A DNA stretch of 64,000 bases from Conexibacter woesei DSM 14684 (GTDB taxonomy: Bacteria; Actinomycetota; Thermoleophilia; Solirubrobacterales; Solirubrobacteraceae): contig NC_013739.1 of assembly GCF_000025265.1 (NCBI RefSeq), positions 1,860,001 through 1,924,000 on the forward strand, in the 5' to 3' direction. This document shows, piece after piece, positions 7,883 to 15,935 of this stretch (position 1 is the stretch's first letter; each line of letters begins with the position of its first letter). The position numbers and the translations under genes were made by a program. Below the pieces are notes generated by a model, which was given only the letters and a program-made list of their open reading frames with translations, searched no databases and was not told the origin of the DNA.

Positions 7883-7935
7883 GCGCGGCTGAGCCGCCCA
7901 CGGGCCTGCGTTCGCCCCCTCAGCCCGTCCGGCCT

Positions 7936-7955
7936 GCCCGCTCGCTCGAGCGGGC
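7936..7955 (-). terminator. Hairpin immediately after the enolase-superfamily gene
   Basis: Perfect 7-bp stem (GCCCGCT/AGCGGGC) with a 6-nt loop, one base past the stop codon. It could end the upstream operon or attenuate readthrough into the DUF192 gene. Confidence 0.45.
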
Positions 7956-7956
7956 C

Positions 7957-9015
7957 TCAGCCCTCCCAGCGGAAACCGGTCGCCGACGGGCGCGGCGCGA
8001 GCGGGCTCGCGGGCAGGCCGTCGACCGGCACTGGGTGGTTGTAGGCGCTCGGCGCGAGGTCGTTCGGCGTCTCGGGATGGAACAGCGCGGCGAGGTACTG
8101 CGCCTGCCCGCGTCCGACGCCAAGCTCGAACTGCCCGCCGCCGTACGCGCGGATCCCGTGCTCGGCGCAGTAGTCGTAGCCGGCGCAGAGCCGTTCCAGC
8201 CCGCCGAAGCGGGACGGCTTGATGTTCACCATCTTCGGCGGGAAGGCGAGCGCCTCGACGTCGGCGATCGAGTGGATCGGCGCGTCCCAGGTGATCCGGT
8301 CGTGGTCGCCGGCGAGCACGTCGGCGGTGCCGGGGGTGTCGAGGTCGGGGTCCTCCAGCCACGCGTCCGGGAACGCCTCGGCGATCCTGCGATACCACTC
8401 GGGCGTCGCCGGGTTGTCGACGACGGTCCCTCTGTACTGACCCTTGTAGTCGAGCGAGTCGACGGCGCCGGTCGCTCTCAGCGCGGCGATCAGCTCGTCG
8501 TCCCAGCTCGCCATCGCGTCGAGCTTGAAGTGGAGCGTCGGGTAGCGCGCGAGCAGGTCGGTCACGCGCTCGACCCGCGGCGGGTCGCCGAGGCTGAGCG
8601 AGACGACGAACGTCAGCGGCTGGAGCGTGCGTCCGAGCACCTCGTGCAGCGGCCGCCCGGCCTGACGCAGCGCGAGGTCGAGCGCGGCCGAGTGGAACGC
8701 CCAGCGGCGGTACAGGCGTGACGTCACGCCGCTTCTCGGCTCGACGGGGAAGAGGTCGAGCGCGTCGACGTGGGCGCAGAAGTCGCCGAGCGCCCAGCTG
8801 CCCGCGAGCGGCTGCACCGGACCGGCGGCTTGCAGCGCGTCCTGGTCCTCCTCCTCGTAGACGACGTCCTCGCCGACGCCCTCGTGACCGCCGCCGTGCA
8901 GGTGGATGACGGTCGATCTGCGCGTGAAGCCTGAGGACACGTCCAGCTGGAGCCCTTCGAGCGTGTAGGAGTCGACCGTCAGCGGCAGGTCGGCGAGCAG
9001 CGCATAGGTGCTCAT
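7957..9015 (-). CDS. Enolase-superfamily (mandelate racemase / muconate lactonizing type) enzyme
   Basis: 352-aa protein with the two-domain enolase-superfamily layout: N-terminal capping domain (about 1-110) and TIM barrel. Likely catalytic and metal residues: Lys164 (HFKLD), Asp189, Glu221-Asp222 (WLEDPD), Asp244 (TWDAPIH) and Lys266 (VNIKPSRFGGL). These fit the OSB-synthase/MLE branch. Substrate cannot be told; there is no menaquinone gene nearby. The start is 3 bp after the xseB stop, so it is co-transcribed with exonuclease VII, a linkage with no obvious metabolic reason. Confidence 0.82.
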   Translation of the reverse strand: MSTYALLADLPLTVDSYTLEGLQLDVSSGFTRRSTVIHLHGGGHEGVGEDVVYEEEDQDALQAAGPVQPLAGSWALGDFCAHVDALDLFPVEPRSGVTSRLYRRWAFHSAALDLALRQAGRPLHEVLGRTLQPLTFVVSLSLGDPPRVERVTDLLARYPTLHFKLDAMASWDDELIAALRATGAVDSLDYKGQYRGTVVDNPATPEWYRRIAEAFPDAWLEDPDLDTPGTADVLAGDHDRITWDAPIHSIADVEALAFPPKMVNIKPSRFGGLERLCAGYDYCAEHGIRAYGGGQFELGVGRGQAQYLAALFHPETPNDLAPSAYNHPVPVDGLPASPLAPRPSATGFRWEG

Positions 9016-9018
9016 CGA

Positions 9019-9303
9019 TCAGGCGCCCGGCCCGCTCGGGCCACCGCTTCCGGCTGGGCCGCCCTGCTCGCGCTCCTCGCCGCCGCGCTCCAGCCGCGCG
9101 ACCAGCTCGTCGAGCCGCAGCTCCTCCAGACCTCTGCCGACCGCGTCCAGTTCGCCGGCGCAGAACTCGACCAGGCTGCGTCCTTCGGCGACCAGTTCCA
9201 GCGTCTCGCGCAGACCGGCCTCGCCGGAGTCGAGCCGGCGGATGATCTCCTCGATGCGGGCGCTCGCGCGCTCGTACGTGCGTTGCTCGTCCAAGATGCT
9301 CAT
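9019..9303 (-). CDS. xseB: Exodeoxyribonuclease VII small subunit
   Basis: 94-aa XseB. The conserved core is YERASARIEEIIRRLDSGEAGLRETLELVAEGRSL split over residues 9-43, a two-helix coiled coil that binds XseA in multiple copies. Its ATG overlaps the xseA stop as ATGA (9300-9303), so translation is coupled. The C-terminus is Gly/Pro/Ser-rich and probably disordered. Confidence 0.93.
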   Translation of the reverse strand: MSILDEQRTYERASARIEEIIRRLDSGEAGLRETLELVAEGRSLVEFCAGELDAVGRGLEELRLDELVARLERGGEEREQGGPAGSGGPSGPGA

Positions 9304-10673
9304 CTACCCTCATCCTCGACGGTCGCCCGGACGGCACCGTCGTGGAAGCGGAGGTCGAGCCGGCCGGCCGCGCGGGCCTGCTCGGCTGACGTCACGAGCT
9401 CGCCGTCGGACCGCTCGACGAGCGCGTAGCCGCGCTCCAGCGTGCGCGCCGGGTCGTGCGCGGCGAGCGCCAGCGAGAGGCGTTCGAGATCGCGCGCGCG
9501 CCGGGCGGTGGCGGCGTCGGCGGTGTGGCGCAGCCGCTCGCCGTCGGCGCGCAGGAGCGCGTCGGCGCGGGTCCGCTCGGCCGCGACGACCGTGCTGCGC
9601 CGCCGCAGCACGAGCAGCCGCGTCGCGGTCACCTCGCGTTCGCGCGCGCCGCGCCGACGCGCGCTGGCGCGCAGCTCGCGCAGCTGCTGGTGGAGCCGCC
9701 GGCGGTGGCGCGCGACGTGCTCGGCGGGCGCGCGTGCCAGGCCCGCGAGCGTGCGGGCGCGGTCGAGCACCGCGCGGCGGCCGTGGAGGCCGAGCCGGCG
9801 CGTCTCGCGGATCAGCGTCGCGCGCGCGGCGGCGACGTCGAGCTGGACTGCCTCCTGCGCGGCGTGCGTCGGCGTCGAGCAGCAGACCGCGGCGACGTCG
9901 TCGATCAGCGTGCGGTCGGTGTGGTGGCCGACCGACGCGATCACCGGCACGCGCAGCAGCGCGACCGTGCGGCAGAGCGTCTCGTCGCAGAACGCGAAGA
10001 GGTCGGCGAGCGAGCCGCCGCCGCGCGCGACGATCACGACGTCGACCTCCTCGATCGCGGCGAGGTCGCGCAGCGCCTGCGCTATCGCCGGCGCGGCGTG
10101 GCGGTCCTGGACCGGCGCGAAGCCCCAGATCAGGCGACCGCTCCAGCCGCGTCGGCGCAGGCCGGCGAGGACGTCGTCGCGCGCTTTGCCGCTCTCGCCG
10201 GTGACGACGCCGATCGTCCGCGGCAGCAGCGGGCGGGGGAGGTGCTTCTGCGGTTCGAGCAGGCCCTCGGCGGCGAGCAGCTTGCGCAGCCGCTCGACCT
10301 GCGCGAGCAGGTCGCCCTCGCCGGCGACGCGCAGGTCGGTCGCGCGGAAGGAGAAGGACGGCGACGAGGTTGCGCTGCCGGGGTAATAGTCGCAGCCGCC
10401 GGCGACGACGACCTGCGCGCCGTCGCTCGGCTCCAGCCCGAGCGCGTCGAAGTCGCTGCGCCACATCGCGCACGGGAGGGCGCCGCGCGGGTCGCGCAGC
10501 TCGAAGTAGACGGTCGTTCTGCTCGTCCGGAAGTTCCACAGCTCGCCGAAGATCTGCACGCGCGCGAAGCCGCGCAGCTGGGCTCTGAGCCGGTCGGCGT
10601 AGACGCCGACCGCGAACGGGCCGGGCAGCGAGCTGCCGGGGATCCCGGCGGGCGCGGCAGCGGGCTCGCTCAT
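9300..10673 (-). CDS. xseA: Exodeoxyribonuclease VII large subunit
   Basis: 457-aa catalytic subunit of the single-strand-specific exonuclease VII. N-terminal OB fold (VQIFGELWNFRTS, VYFELRDPRGALPCAMWR), catalytic domain with TIGVVTGESGKARDDVL, VDVVIVARGGGSLADLFAFCDE and VIASVGHHTDRTLIDDVA, then a long Arg-rich coiled coil and the C-terminal TLERGYALV motif. The family usually has G.PTS-type text at TGE-SGKARDD; this is within normal variation. ATGA overlap with the upstream LLM gene (10670-10673) and with xseB downstream. Confidence 0.95.
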   Translation of the reverse strand: MSEPAAAPAGIPGSSLPGPFAVGVYADRLRAQLRGFARVQIFGELWNFRTSRTTVYFELRDPRGALPCAMWRSDFDALGLEPSDGAQVVVAGGCDYYPGSATSSPSFSFRATDLRVAGEGDLLAQVERLRKLLAAEGLLEPQKHLPRPLLPRTIGVVTGESGKARDDVLAGLRRRGWSGRLIWGFAPVQDRHAAPAIAQALRDLAAIEEVDVVIVARGGGSLADLFAFCDETLCRTVALLRVPVIASVGHHTDRTLIDDVAAVCCSTPTHAAQEAVQLDVAAARATLIRETRRLGLHGRRAVLDRARTLAGLARAPAEHVARHRRRLHQQLRELRASARRRGAREREVTATRLLVLRRRSTVVAAERTRADALLRADGERLRHTADAATARRARDLERLSLALAAHDPARTLERGYALVERSDGELVTSAEQARAAGRLDLRFHDGAVRATVEDEGR

Positions 10674-11755
10674 CGCGCGCCCGGCGCGCGGTCGGCACCC
10701 GCTCCGCTCGCGACCGTCTCGCCGACGGCCTCCGCGACCGCGCGCACAACCGCTTCCTTGTCGCCGCAGGGGACGATCACGAGCGTGTCGGCGCCGGCGG
10801 CGTCGTAGCGCGCGACGCGCGCGGCGAGGCGGTCGGGGGTGGTGGCGATCGTGGCGGCGTCGATCAGCTCGTCCGTCAGCGCGCCCGCGGCGCCGGCGCG
10901 GTCGCCGTCGAGGAACAGCTCCTGGCAGCGGCGCGCGGCGTCGCCGTGGCCGTAGCGCGCGGCCAGCTCGACGTAGAAGTTCTTGTCCTTGGCGCCCATC
11001 GCTCCGAGGTAGAAGGCGAGCCACGGGCGGGTGAGGTCGCGCGCCTGTGCGTCGCTGGCGGCGACCGCGACGGGCACGACCGGCGCGATGTCGAGCTCGC
11101 CGAGCGTGCGGCCGGCGTGCTCCGCGCCGCGCCGGAGCGGGTCGAGCAGGACCTCCGGCTGCTCGGGGTTGAGCAGGAACGGCAGCCAGCCGTCGGCGAT
11201 CGCGCCGGTCTGCTCGACGGCCCGCGGCCCGATCGAGCCGAGGTAGACGGGGATCCGCGCCTGAACGGGCTTGGCGAGCAGCTTCAGCGGGCGACCCAGC
11301 CCGGTTGCGCCGGGGGCGTCGGCCGGCAGCGGCAGCGCCCACTCGGCGCCGTCGTAGGCGACCGTTCTGCGCGCCAGCGCGAGGCGGACGATCTCGACGT
11401 ACTCGCGCGTGCGGGCGAGCGGTCTGCTGAACGCCGTGCCGTACCAGCCCTCCGACACCTGCGGCCCGGACAGCCCGAGCCCGAGCCGGAAACGCCCGTC
11501 GCTGAGCACGTCGAGCGAGGCGGCGGCCATCGCGGTCGCGGTCGGCTGCCGCGCGGGGATCTGCATCAGCCCGGTTCCGAGCCCGATCCGCTCCGTCTTG
11601 CCCGCGAGCAGCCCGAGAACCGAGACGGCGTCCTGACCCCACGCCTCCGAGATCCAGACGGAGTCGAGCCCCAGCTCGTCGCCGAGCACGGCGAGATCCA
11701 CCTGCTCCTGCGGCGTGAACCACGGCCAATAGGCGAGAAAGAGCCCGACGCGCAT
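10670..11755 (-). CDS. LLM-class F420-dependent oxidoreductase
   Basis: 361-aa luciferase-like TIM-barrel protein. Start ATG 11755 gives the typical MRVGLFLAYWPWFTP N-terminus; an in-frame start 19 codons earlier is less likely. Visible motifs: LGLDSVWISEAWGQDA, RIGLGTGLMQIPARQP, DVLSDGRFRLGLGLSGPQVSEGWYG, and IPVYLGSIGP. These match F420-binding LLM enzymes. Reaction unknown. A TAGGCT -10-like hexamer lies 8 bp before the ATG (11764-11769) and no Shine-Dalgarno is present, which suggests a leaderless start of the LLM-xseA-xseB-enolase operon. Confidence 0.9.
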   Translation of the reverse strand: MRVGLFLAYWPWFTPQEQVDLAVLGDELGLDSVWISEAWGQDAVSVLGLLAGKTERIGLGTGLMQIPARQPTATAMAAASLDVLSDGRFRLGLGLSGPQVSEGWYGTAFSRPLARTREYVEIVRLALARRTVAYDGAEWALPLPADAPGATGLGRPLKLLAKPVQARIPVYLGSIGPRAVEQTGAIADGWLPFLLNPEQPEVLLDPLRRGAEHAGRTLGELDIAPVVPVAVAASDAQARDLTRPWLAFYLGAMGAKDKNFYVELAARYGHGDAARRCQELFLDGDRAGAAGALTDELIDAATIATTPDRLAARVARYDAAGADTLVIVPCGDKEAVVRAVAEAVGETVASGAGADRAPGAR

Positions 11756-11771
11756 CGCGTCCGAGCCTAGC

Positions 11772-11993
11772 TCACGCGCCGGGCGGGCCGGCGCCCTCGA
11801 CGCCCCGCCCACCGTGCCGCACCCACCGCGCCGCCCGCTTCACCGCGCGCACGAACCGCTCGCGCGGCAGCCCGTTGGGATAGGCGTATCTCGTCGCACC
11901 GGCGTCGCCCTTGCGCATCGGATTGGGAAATCCGGTCTCGAGGAAGATCTGGTGATGCAGGTCCGGTTCGTCGACCCGTCTTGATCTGAGCAT
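11772..11993 (-). CDS. Small protein of unknown function (73 aa)
   Basis: Not recognised. Basic protein (ETGFPNPMRKGDAGATRYAYPNGL, split, then a helix with RAVKRAARWVRHGG). Coding looks real: it fills the gap between two same-strand genes (9 bp after the upstream stop, 16 bp before the next start), has mixed AGA/CGC arginine codons like its neighbours, and a TAGCTT hexamer 6 bp before ATG. Confidence 0.5.
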   Translation of the reverse strand: MLRSRRVDEPDLHHQIFLETGFPNPMRKGDAGATRYAYPNGLPRERFVRAVKRAARWVRHGGRGVEGAGPPGA

Positions 11994-12002
11994 CGGTCGA
12001 AG

Positions 12003-12464
12003 CTACGCCCCGGTCGCCAAGTTGGCTACCCAGCAAAGTGCTGCAACGGCCATGAATATGACGCTTCGATGGAGATATGACGCGATCCGTGCGATCGCGG
12101 GCTCGTTTCGCTGGTGCGCTGCATCGAGGTGACGGGCAAGGACGTGGTGGATCCCGCCTGGGGTCTCGATCAGGCCGACGTGCTCCACGCCACTGAGGAC
12201 CACCAGCGGCCGCAGCTCCAGCTCGAGATCGAGTCGCGGCAGAATCACGGCGGTCGCGTGCGCGGCCGCGACGGCTGCGCAGAGGATCCCGCCCCAGCTC
12301 AGGAAGGCGAAGGTGCCGTCCGCCGTCAGCACCCAGTTGCCGAACAGCGCCGCACCACGTCGGCGCAGATCGTCCAGCACCTGCTGCTGCCGCGCCAGGG
12401 CAGCGGTGGCCAACTCGAATGCGAGACGGCTCAGGGTGAGCTGTGGGTCGTCCGGCGAAGACAC
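12003..12464 (-). CDS. Small membrane protein with two transmembrane helices (153 aa)
   Basis: GTG 12464 start. Residues 1-40 form a cytoplasmic helix rich in Gln/Arg (LARQQQVLDDLRRRG), followed by one membrane helix (about 52-77, LSWGGILCAAVAAAHATAVILP), a loop with conserved-looking HHVLARHLDAAHQRNEPAI, and a second helix at the C-terminus (VIFMAVAALCWVANLA). The helix-TM-loop-TM layout is reminiscent of PycTM/SLATT-like sensor-effector membrane proteins, but I cannot confirm membership. First gene of a minus-strand run. Confidence 0.65.
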   Translation of the reverse strand: MSSPDDPQLTLSRLAFELATAALARQQQVLDDLRRRGAALFGNWVLTADGTFAFLSWGGILCAAVAAAHATAVILPRLDLELELRPLVVLSGVEHVGLIETPGGIHHVLARHLDAAHQRNEPAIARIASYLHRSVIFMAVAALCWVANLATGA

Positions 12465-12490
12465 CGCCGTCGACTATCGGACACGGACGG

Positions 12491-12513
12491 GTGCCGACGC
12501 CAGGCGTCGGCAC
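12491..12513. terminator. Hairpin terminator after the small coupled gene
   Basis: Perfect 11-bp stem GTGCCGACGCC/GGCGTCGGCAC around one A, then CGACTTTTC on the plus strand. It lies between the stop of the 12579-12857 gene and the start of the membrane-protein gene, so it most likely ends the minus-strand cell-wall-binding operon. Confidence 0.55.
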
Positions 12514-12578
12514 GACTTTTCACGCCGGCTCCGCAGACGCGCGCCGAAGCGCGCGTCAGCCGTGGCGAAGCGCGGCGC

Positions 12579-12857
12579 TCAGGCGGCGTCGTCGACGCTC
12601 GCCAGCGTCCGCATGCCCGGTTGCTCGGGCGTCCCGCGCACCTCGCCGTGGAATGCGATCGATTCGAGGCGAGCGATCTCGCGCTCGCCCTCGACGCGGG
12701 CGGGGTGGTCGGCGGGAAGGCCTCTGATGAGGCGGCGGATGCGTTCGCGCAGTTGCAACGCGAAGTGCGGCGTGGACGCGCCCATCAGCTGGCGCACGTC
12801 GTCGACGGTGACTTCGCGCTCGGGGCGCAGGCGATCTGGATGCTCGAATTGGCTCAC
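12579..12857 (-). CDS. Small helical protein coupled to the cell-wall-binding lipoprotein (92 aa)
   Basis: Starts at GTG 12857, which overlaps the lipoprotein stop as GTGA (12854-12857). Sequence: VSQFEHPDRLRPEREVTVDD, then VRQLMGASTPHFALQLRERIRRLIRG, then a charged helix. No signal peptide or membrane helix, so it is cytoplasmic. I do not recognise a family. Strict coupling suggests it is made together with the exported lipoprotein. Confidence 0.7.
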   Translation of the reverse strand: MSQFEHPDRLRPEREVTVDDVRQLMGASTPHFALQLRERIRRLIRGLPADHPARVEGEREIARLESIAFHGEVRGTPEQPGMRTLASVDDAA

Positions 12858-14035
12858 GGCTGGCTCGTTCTGACCGGGGAGATCTCGAGGAGGCTGTCGA
12901 TGCGCGACTGGACGGGAAGGGATATCGCCGACTCGTCGCCGATCAGCCAGGCGTGATTGTAGACCCCACGGACCGGATCGCGCTCGTAGCCCGGCTGGAT
13001 GTCGAGCAGGTACTGCCCCAGCGGGAGGGGCAGCGTCTCCGCCTCGTCGACCAGCAGCAGCGGCCCGTAGGTGCCGCTCGCCGACAGCGGGACGGCCGCG
13101 GCGGCGTCGGAGGGCCGTCTCGTGTTGGCGATGACGAGGCCGTGCCCGGGGTCGACGACGCCCCAGCCGAACGCGCCGTCGCTGTAGCGCGCGAACGCGA
13201 TCGCGTTTCTGACGGGGTCGGCGCCCGCGATCCGCTGGACGGGGCCGAGCGCTCTCAGCGCGCGCTCGACTCTCGCGCTCACGACCGCCTCCGGCCCGAG
13301 CAGGTAGATCCGCGGTCTTCTGTGCGCCTGCAGCGCTGCGAACGTCGCGCCCGGGATCGTGTCTCTGCTGACGAACAGCACCGGGTTGCCGCTCTTCGCC
13401 GCGTACGCCGCGGCCGGCATCGCGTACGCGGGGTCGTCGCCCGACGCGACCAGGACCGCGCGCGTCGCGCGGCCGAACGCGGCCGACTGGAATCTGTCGA
13501 CGGCGGCGGCGAGCGCCGTCGGGTCGCCGCCCTCGATCGTCGTCGAGCGGTACCCCTCCGGCGCCGGCGCCTCGCCGACGCGGATCACCTGGACGCCGCC
13601 GAGCGAGCTGGCGCCCGTCGGCGCGAGCGCTCTCAGCGCCTCCGCGCTCGCCTGCGGCATCGCGCCGTCGTCGGTCAGCAGGATCGGCGCGCGCAGCGGG
13701 CTGCTCATCAGCACCGACGCCGCGATGCCGGCCTGCCATGCGTCCTTGTCGACGAGCGCGACCGCCGGCGGGTTGGTGTCCGGAGCTCCGCCGGGGTAGA
13801 CCGCGCGCGCCACCGCGGCGGCGTCGGCGACCGGGTCCGCTCCGCCGACGCGGGTCGTGTTCTTCGTCGCGAAGCCCGGAAAGCCGAGCTGCTCAGACGC
13901 CTCGGACTCGTCGCCCTTGGAGCCGATCTGCGGGGTCTGCAGGCCGCGCGGCGACTCGCTGTCGCCGCCGCAGCCGAGCAAGCCGGTCAGCAGCAGCAAC
14001 AGCAGCCCGGCGAGGGCGAGAGGACGGCGCGACAT
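12854..14035 (-). CDS. Lipoprotein with cell wall binding repeat 2 domains
   Basis: 393-aa exported lipoprotein. ATG 14035 gives a signal peptide with lipobox LTGLLGC (Cys near 22). The mature part begins with a low-complexity linker, then repeated blocks of the cell-wall-binding-2 type: TTRVGGADPVADAAAVARAVYP, PPAVALVDKDAWQAGIAASVL, APILLTDDGAMPQASAEALR and VLVASGDDPAYAMPAAAYAAKSGNPVLFVSRDTIP (each only in part). These repeats anchor clostridial and actinobacterial proteins to wall polymers. Upstream is GGAGG directly before ATG and a TATCGT hexamer. Probably binds wall polymers; no catalytic domain seen. AGA-rich. Confidence 0.85.
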   Translation of the reverse strand: MSRRPLALAGLLLLLLTGLLGCGGDSESPRGLQTPQIGSKGDESEASEQLGFPGFATKNTTRVGGADPVADAAAVARAVYPGGAPDTNPPAVALVDKDAWQAGIAASVLMSSPLRAPILLTDDGAMPQASAEALRALAPTGASSLGGVQVIRVGEAPAPEGYRSTTIEGGDPTALAAAVDRFQSAAFGRATRAVLVASGDDPAYAMPAAAYAAKSGNPVLFVSRDTIPGATFAALQAHRRPRIYLLGPEAVVSARVERALRALGPVQRIAGADPVRNAIAFARYSDGAFGWGVVDPGHGLVIANTRRPSDAAAAVPLSASGTYGPLLLVDEAETLPLPLGQYLLDIQPGYERDPVRGVYNHAWLIGDESAISLPVQSRIDSLLEISPVRTSQP

Positions 14036-14105
14036 CCTCCAGCACGATAACCGGCCGCTCCCGCGGGCGGGCCAGCTCGGCGTGAACATCCTGTGACGCT
14101 CCTGT

Positions 14106-15686
14106 CTACGGCGTCGTGGAATCCTGCAGCGCCGCGACGATCCGCAGCTCGACGCGGTCGTCCTCGTACTTCGTCCCGGCCGCCAGCGAGCGGTAGGCGC
14201 CGAGGTAGGGGAGCGCGGAGCGGAAGTCCGGGTCGCTGTCGAGGCCGAGCGAGCCGAGCAGGTTCAGCAGCGGGTCGAAGACGAGCACGAGCGACGGCTC
14301 GAAGCCGTCCCCGAGCGAGGCGATCGCCGACTTGCCGGGCTCGCCGTCGGCGAACGACTCGCTCGGGTCGAGCGCGTCGCGGGCGGAGGCGAGACCGAGC
14401 GCGATCGCGACGCGGTCGCCCTCGGCGAGCACGACGATCGGCTGCGGCAGCTGCGGGATCCGCACCTGGAAGCCGTCGCCGGCGCCTGTCGTCGGAGCCG
14501 TCGGGAGGCCCATGTTGCCGACGATCCGCTCCAGTCTGCTGACGAGCCGCTGCGAGGCGGCCGCGTCGCTGGAGCCGAGCACGAGGCCGCCGCCGAGGTC
14601 GAGCGGCGAGGTGCCGCGGACGAACGCGGCGACGCCGCCGAGCCAGCCCAGCAGGTCTCTGTCGAGGTCGAGACCGGCAACCTCGCGGATCGCTCTGGCG
14701 GCCGTGTCGTACTGACCGGACTGTCTGATCGATCTGGAGATCAGCGCACCGAGCGGCGGCGTCGCGAGCGCGAGCCACGCGTCGCCGGGAAGGTCGCGGA
14801 TCGAGACCGCGCCCTCGCCCTCCTGTTGCGGCAGCACGTCCGCGTCGCCGGCGACGTCGAGCACGATCTCATCGGCGCGGGCCGTCAGCGAGACGGTCGC
14901 CGGCTCGGCGTTGCGCGCCGCGTCGGAGTCGAGCAGTCTCGTGAGCTCGGGGTCGACCTCGTCCTGTTCGGCGAGCACGAGCGGGAGCAGCGGTCTCGGG
15001 TCGATCCAGGCCCAGGCGAGCCGGTCGGGGTCGAGCGCGTCGACCGCGTCGGTGAAGCGGGCGGAGTCGGCGAGCGACTCGCCTCTGGAGGCCGCGACGG
15101 CAGCTCTCAGCCCGGGCAGCGTGCCGACGACCATGAAGTCGCCGACGAGCGCGATCGCCAGCTCTTCCTGCTCGTCGACGTCATAGGAGACGCCGTCGAT
15201 CGTCCCGCCTCTGCGCGAATCGCCGTCCGCGCGCGTTCTGTCGAGCAGCTTCTCGGCGGCGTCTCTGTCTCTGACGGCGACGACGAACGCGCCGTCGGGG
15301 TGCTCCAGGTCCGCGCCCGAGCCGGCGAGCAGGAAGCCGCCGATCGTGTCGCCGAGCCAGGGCTCGATGTCGCTCGCGTACGAGTAGGAGCCGGCGCCCT
15401 CGGCGAACTCCTCGTCGAGCGATCTGACGAGCTCCGCACCGGGATCGTCGATCCGGGCGACGCGTCTGATCGCGGTCCGCACGCCCTCGCCGACGTCGCC
15501 GCCGGGGCGGACCAGCGCCTCGCCGTAGAGCGCCGCCGAGGGCGGCACGACCGTCGCGGGCCCGGCGGCGCTCTGCTGCTCGTCCTCGCTGCCGCAGGCG
15601 GCGAAGAGCAGGGCTGCGAGCAGGAGCAGGACAGCGAGCGCAGTGGAGCGCAGACGGGCGGCGCGGCGGGGCTGAGGCGGGTGCAT
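14106..15686 (-). CDS. DUF3352-type lipoprotein
   Basis: 526-aa lipoprotein: signal sequence with lipobox LLFAAC (Cys near 31), linker, then a long alpha/beta exported domain with features of DUF3352 (VPPSAALYGEALVRP start, DDPGAELVRSLDEEF, YASDIEPWLGDTIGGFL, GAFVVAVRDRDAAEKLL, VVGTLPGLRAAV, and a second similar half). Function unknown; the family is common and abundant in Thermoleophilia. ATG 15686 follows a TAGGAT hexamer at 8 bp (15695-15700) with no Shine-Dalgarno. Divergent from the riboswitch-NlpC unit, so their promoters share about 100 bp. Confidence 0.8.
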   Translation of the reverse strand: MHPPQPRRAARLRSTALAVLLLLAALLFAACGSEDEQQSAAGPATVVPPSAALYGEALVRPGGDVGEGVRTAIRRVARIDDPGAELVRSLDEEFAEGAGSYSYASDIEPWLGDTIGGFLLAGSGADLEHPDGAFVVAVRDRDAAEKLLDRTRADGDSRRGGTIDGVSYDVDEQEELAIALVGDFMVVGTLPGLRAAVAASRGESLADSARFTDAVDALDPDRLAWAWIDPRPLLPLVLAEQDEVDPELTRLLDSDAARNAEPATVSLTARADEIVLDVAGDADVLPQQEGEGAVSIRDLPGDAWLALATPPLGALISRSIRQSGQYDTAARAIREVAGLDLDRDLLGWLGGVAAFVRGTSPLDLGGGLVLGSSDAAASQRLVSRLERIVGNMGLPTAPTTGAGDGFQVRIPQLPQPIVVLAEGDRVAIALGLASARDALDPSESFADGEPGKSAIASLGDGFEPSLVLVFDPLLNLLGSLGLDSDPDFRSALPYLGAYRSLAAGTKYEDDRVELRIVAALQDSTTP

Positions 15687-15756
15687 GGCGCCGCATCCTA
15701 GGCGCCGGCCGAGACGAGATCCCGCAATACGCGGGAAAACTCCCACGCGATTGGGG

Positions 15757-15787
15757 TTGACGTAACGCCCGGACGTTCGGTTAGGAT
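15757..15787 (+). promoter_or_regulatory. Candidate promoter for riboswitch 1
   Basis: TTGACG at 15757-15762, 19-bp spacer, TAGGAT at 15782-15787. Transcription would start about 15794, at the 5' edge of the riboswitch. Confidence 0.45.
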
Positions 15788-15790
15788 GCC

Positions 15791-15920
15791 CGGCAACGCC
15801 GAATCCACGGCCCGAAGCCGTGGACCGGGGGACCCAAGTCATTGGGGCTAATTCCACGGTTGATCCGTGGGAGGCGCCGGCTCTTTCCGCGCCAGCCCGA
15901 CAGCTAACCCCGGAGGCCGA
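15791..15920 (+). ncRNA. Cyclic-di-AMP riboswitch (ydaO/yuaA class), copy 1
   Basis: The class signatures are present in order: ACGCCGAATCC, a hairpin CCACGG..CCGTGG, the core ACCGGGGGACCCA, TTGGGGCTAATTCC, a second hairpin, GCCCGACAGCTAACCCC and GGAGGCC. These are the conserved blocks of the RF00379 aptamer. It sits directly before the NlpC/P60 gene; the Shine-Dalgarno begins only about 4 nt past the last conserved block, so ligand-dependent masking of ribosome binding is plausible. In actinobacteria this class typically controls cell-wall hydrolases (for example rpf genes) and c-di-AMP normally switches them off. Confidence 0.92.
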
Positions 15921-15935
15921 CGAAAGAGGAAGCTG

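Noticed and set aside
4323-7901. 1192-codon minus-strand open frame
   Set aside because: Only its last 266 codons are a gene (the dehydrogenase). The rest is antisense to the GGDEF-EAL gene, with Arg/Ala/Asp-rich composition typical of GC-driven open frames.
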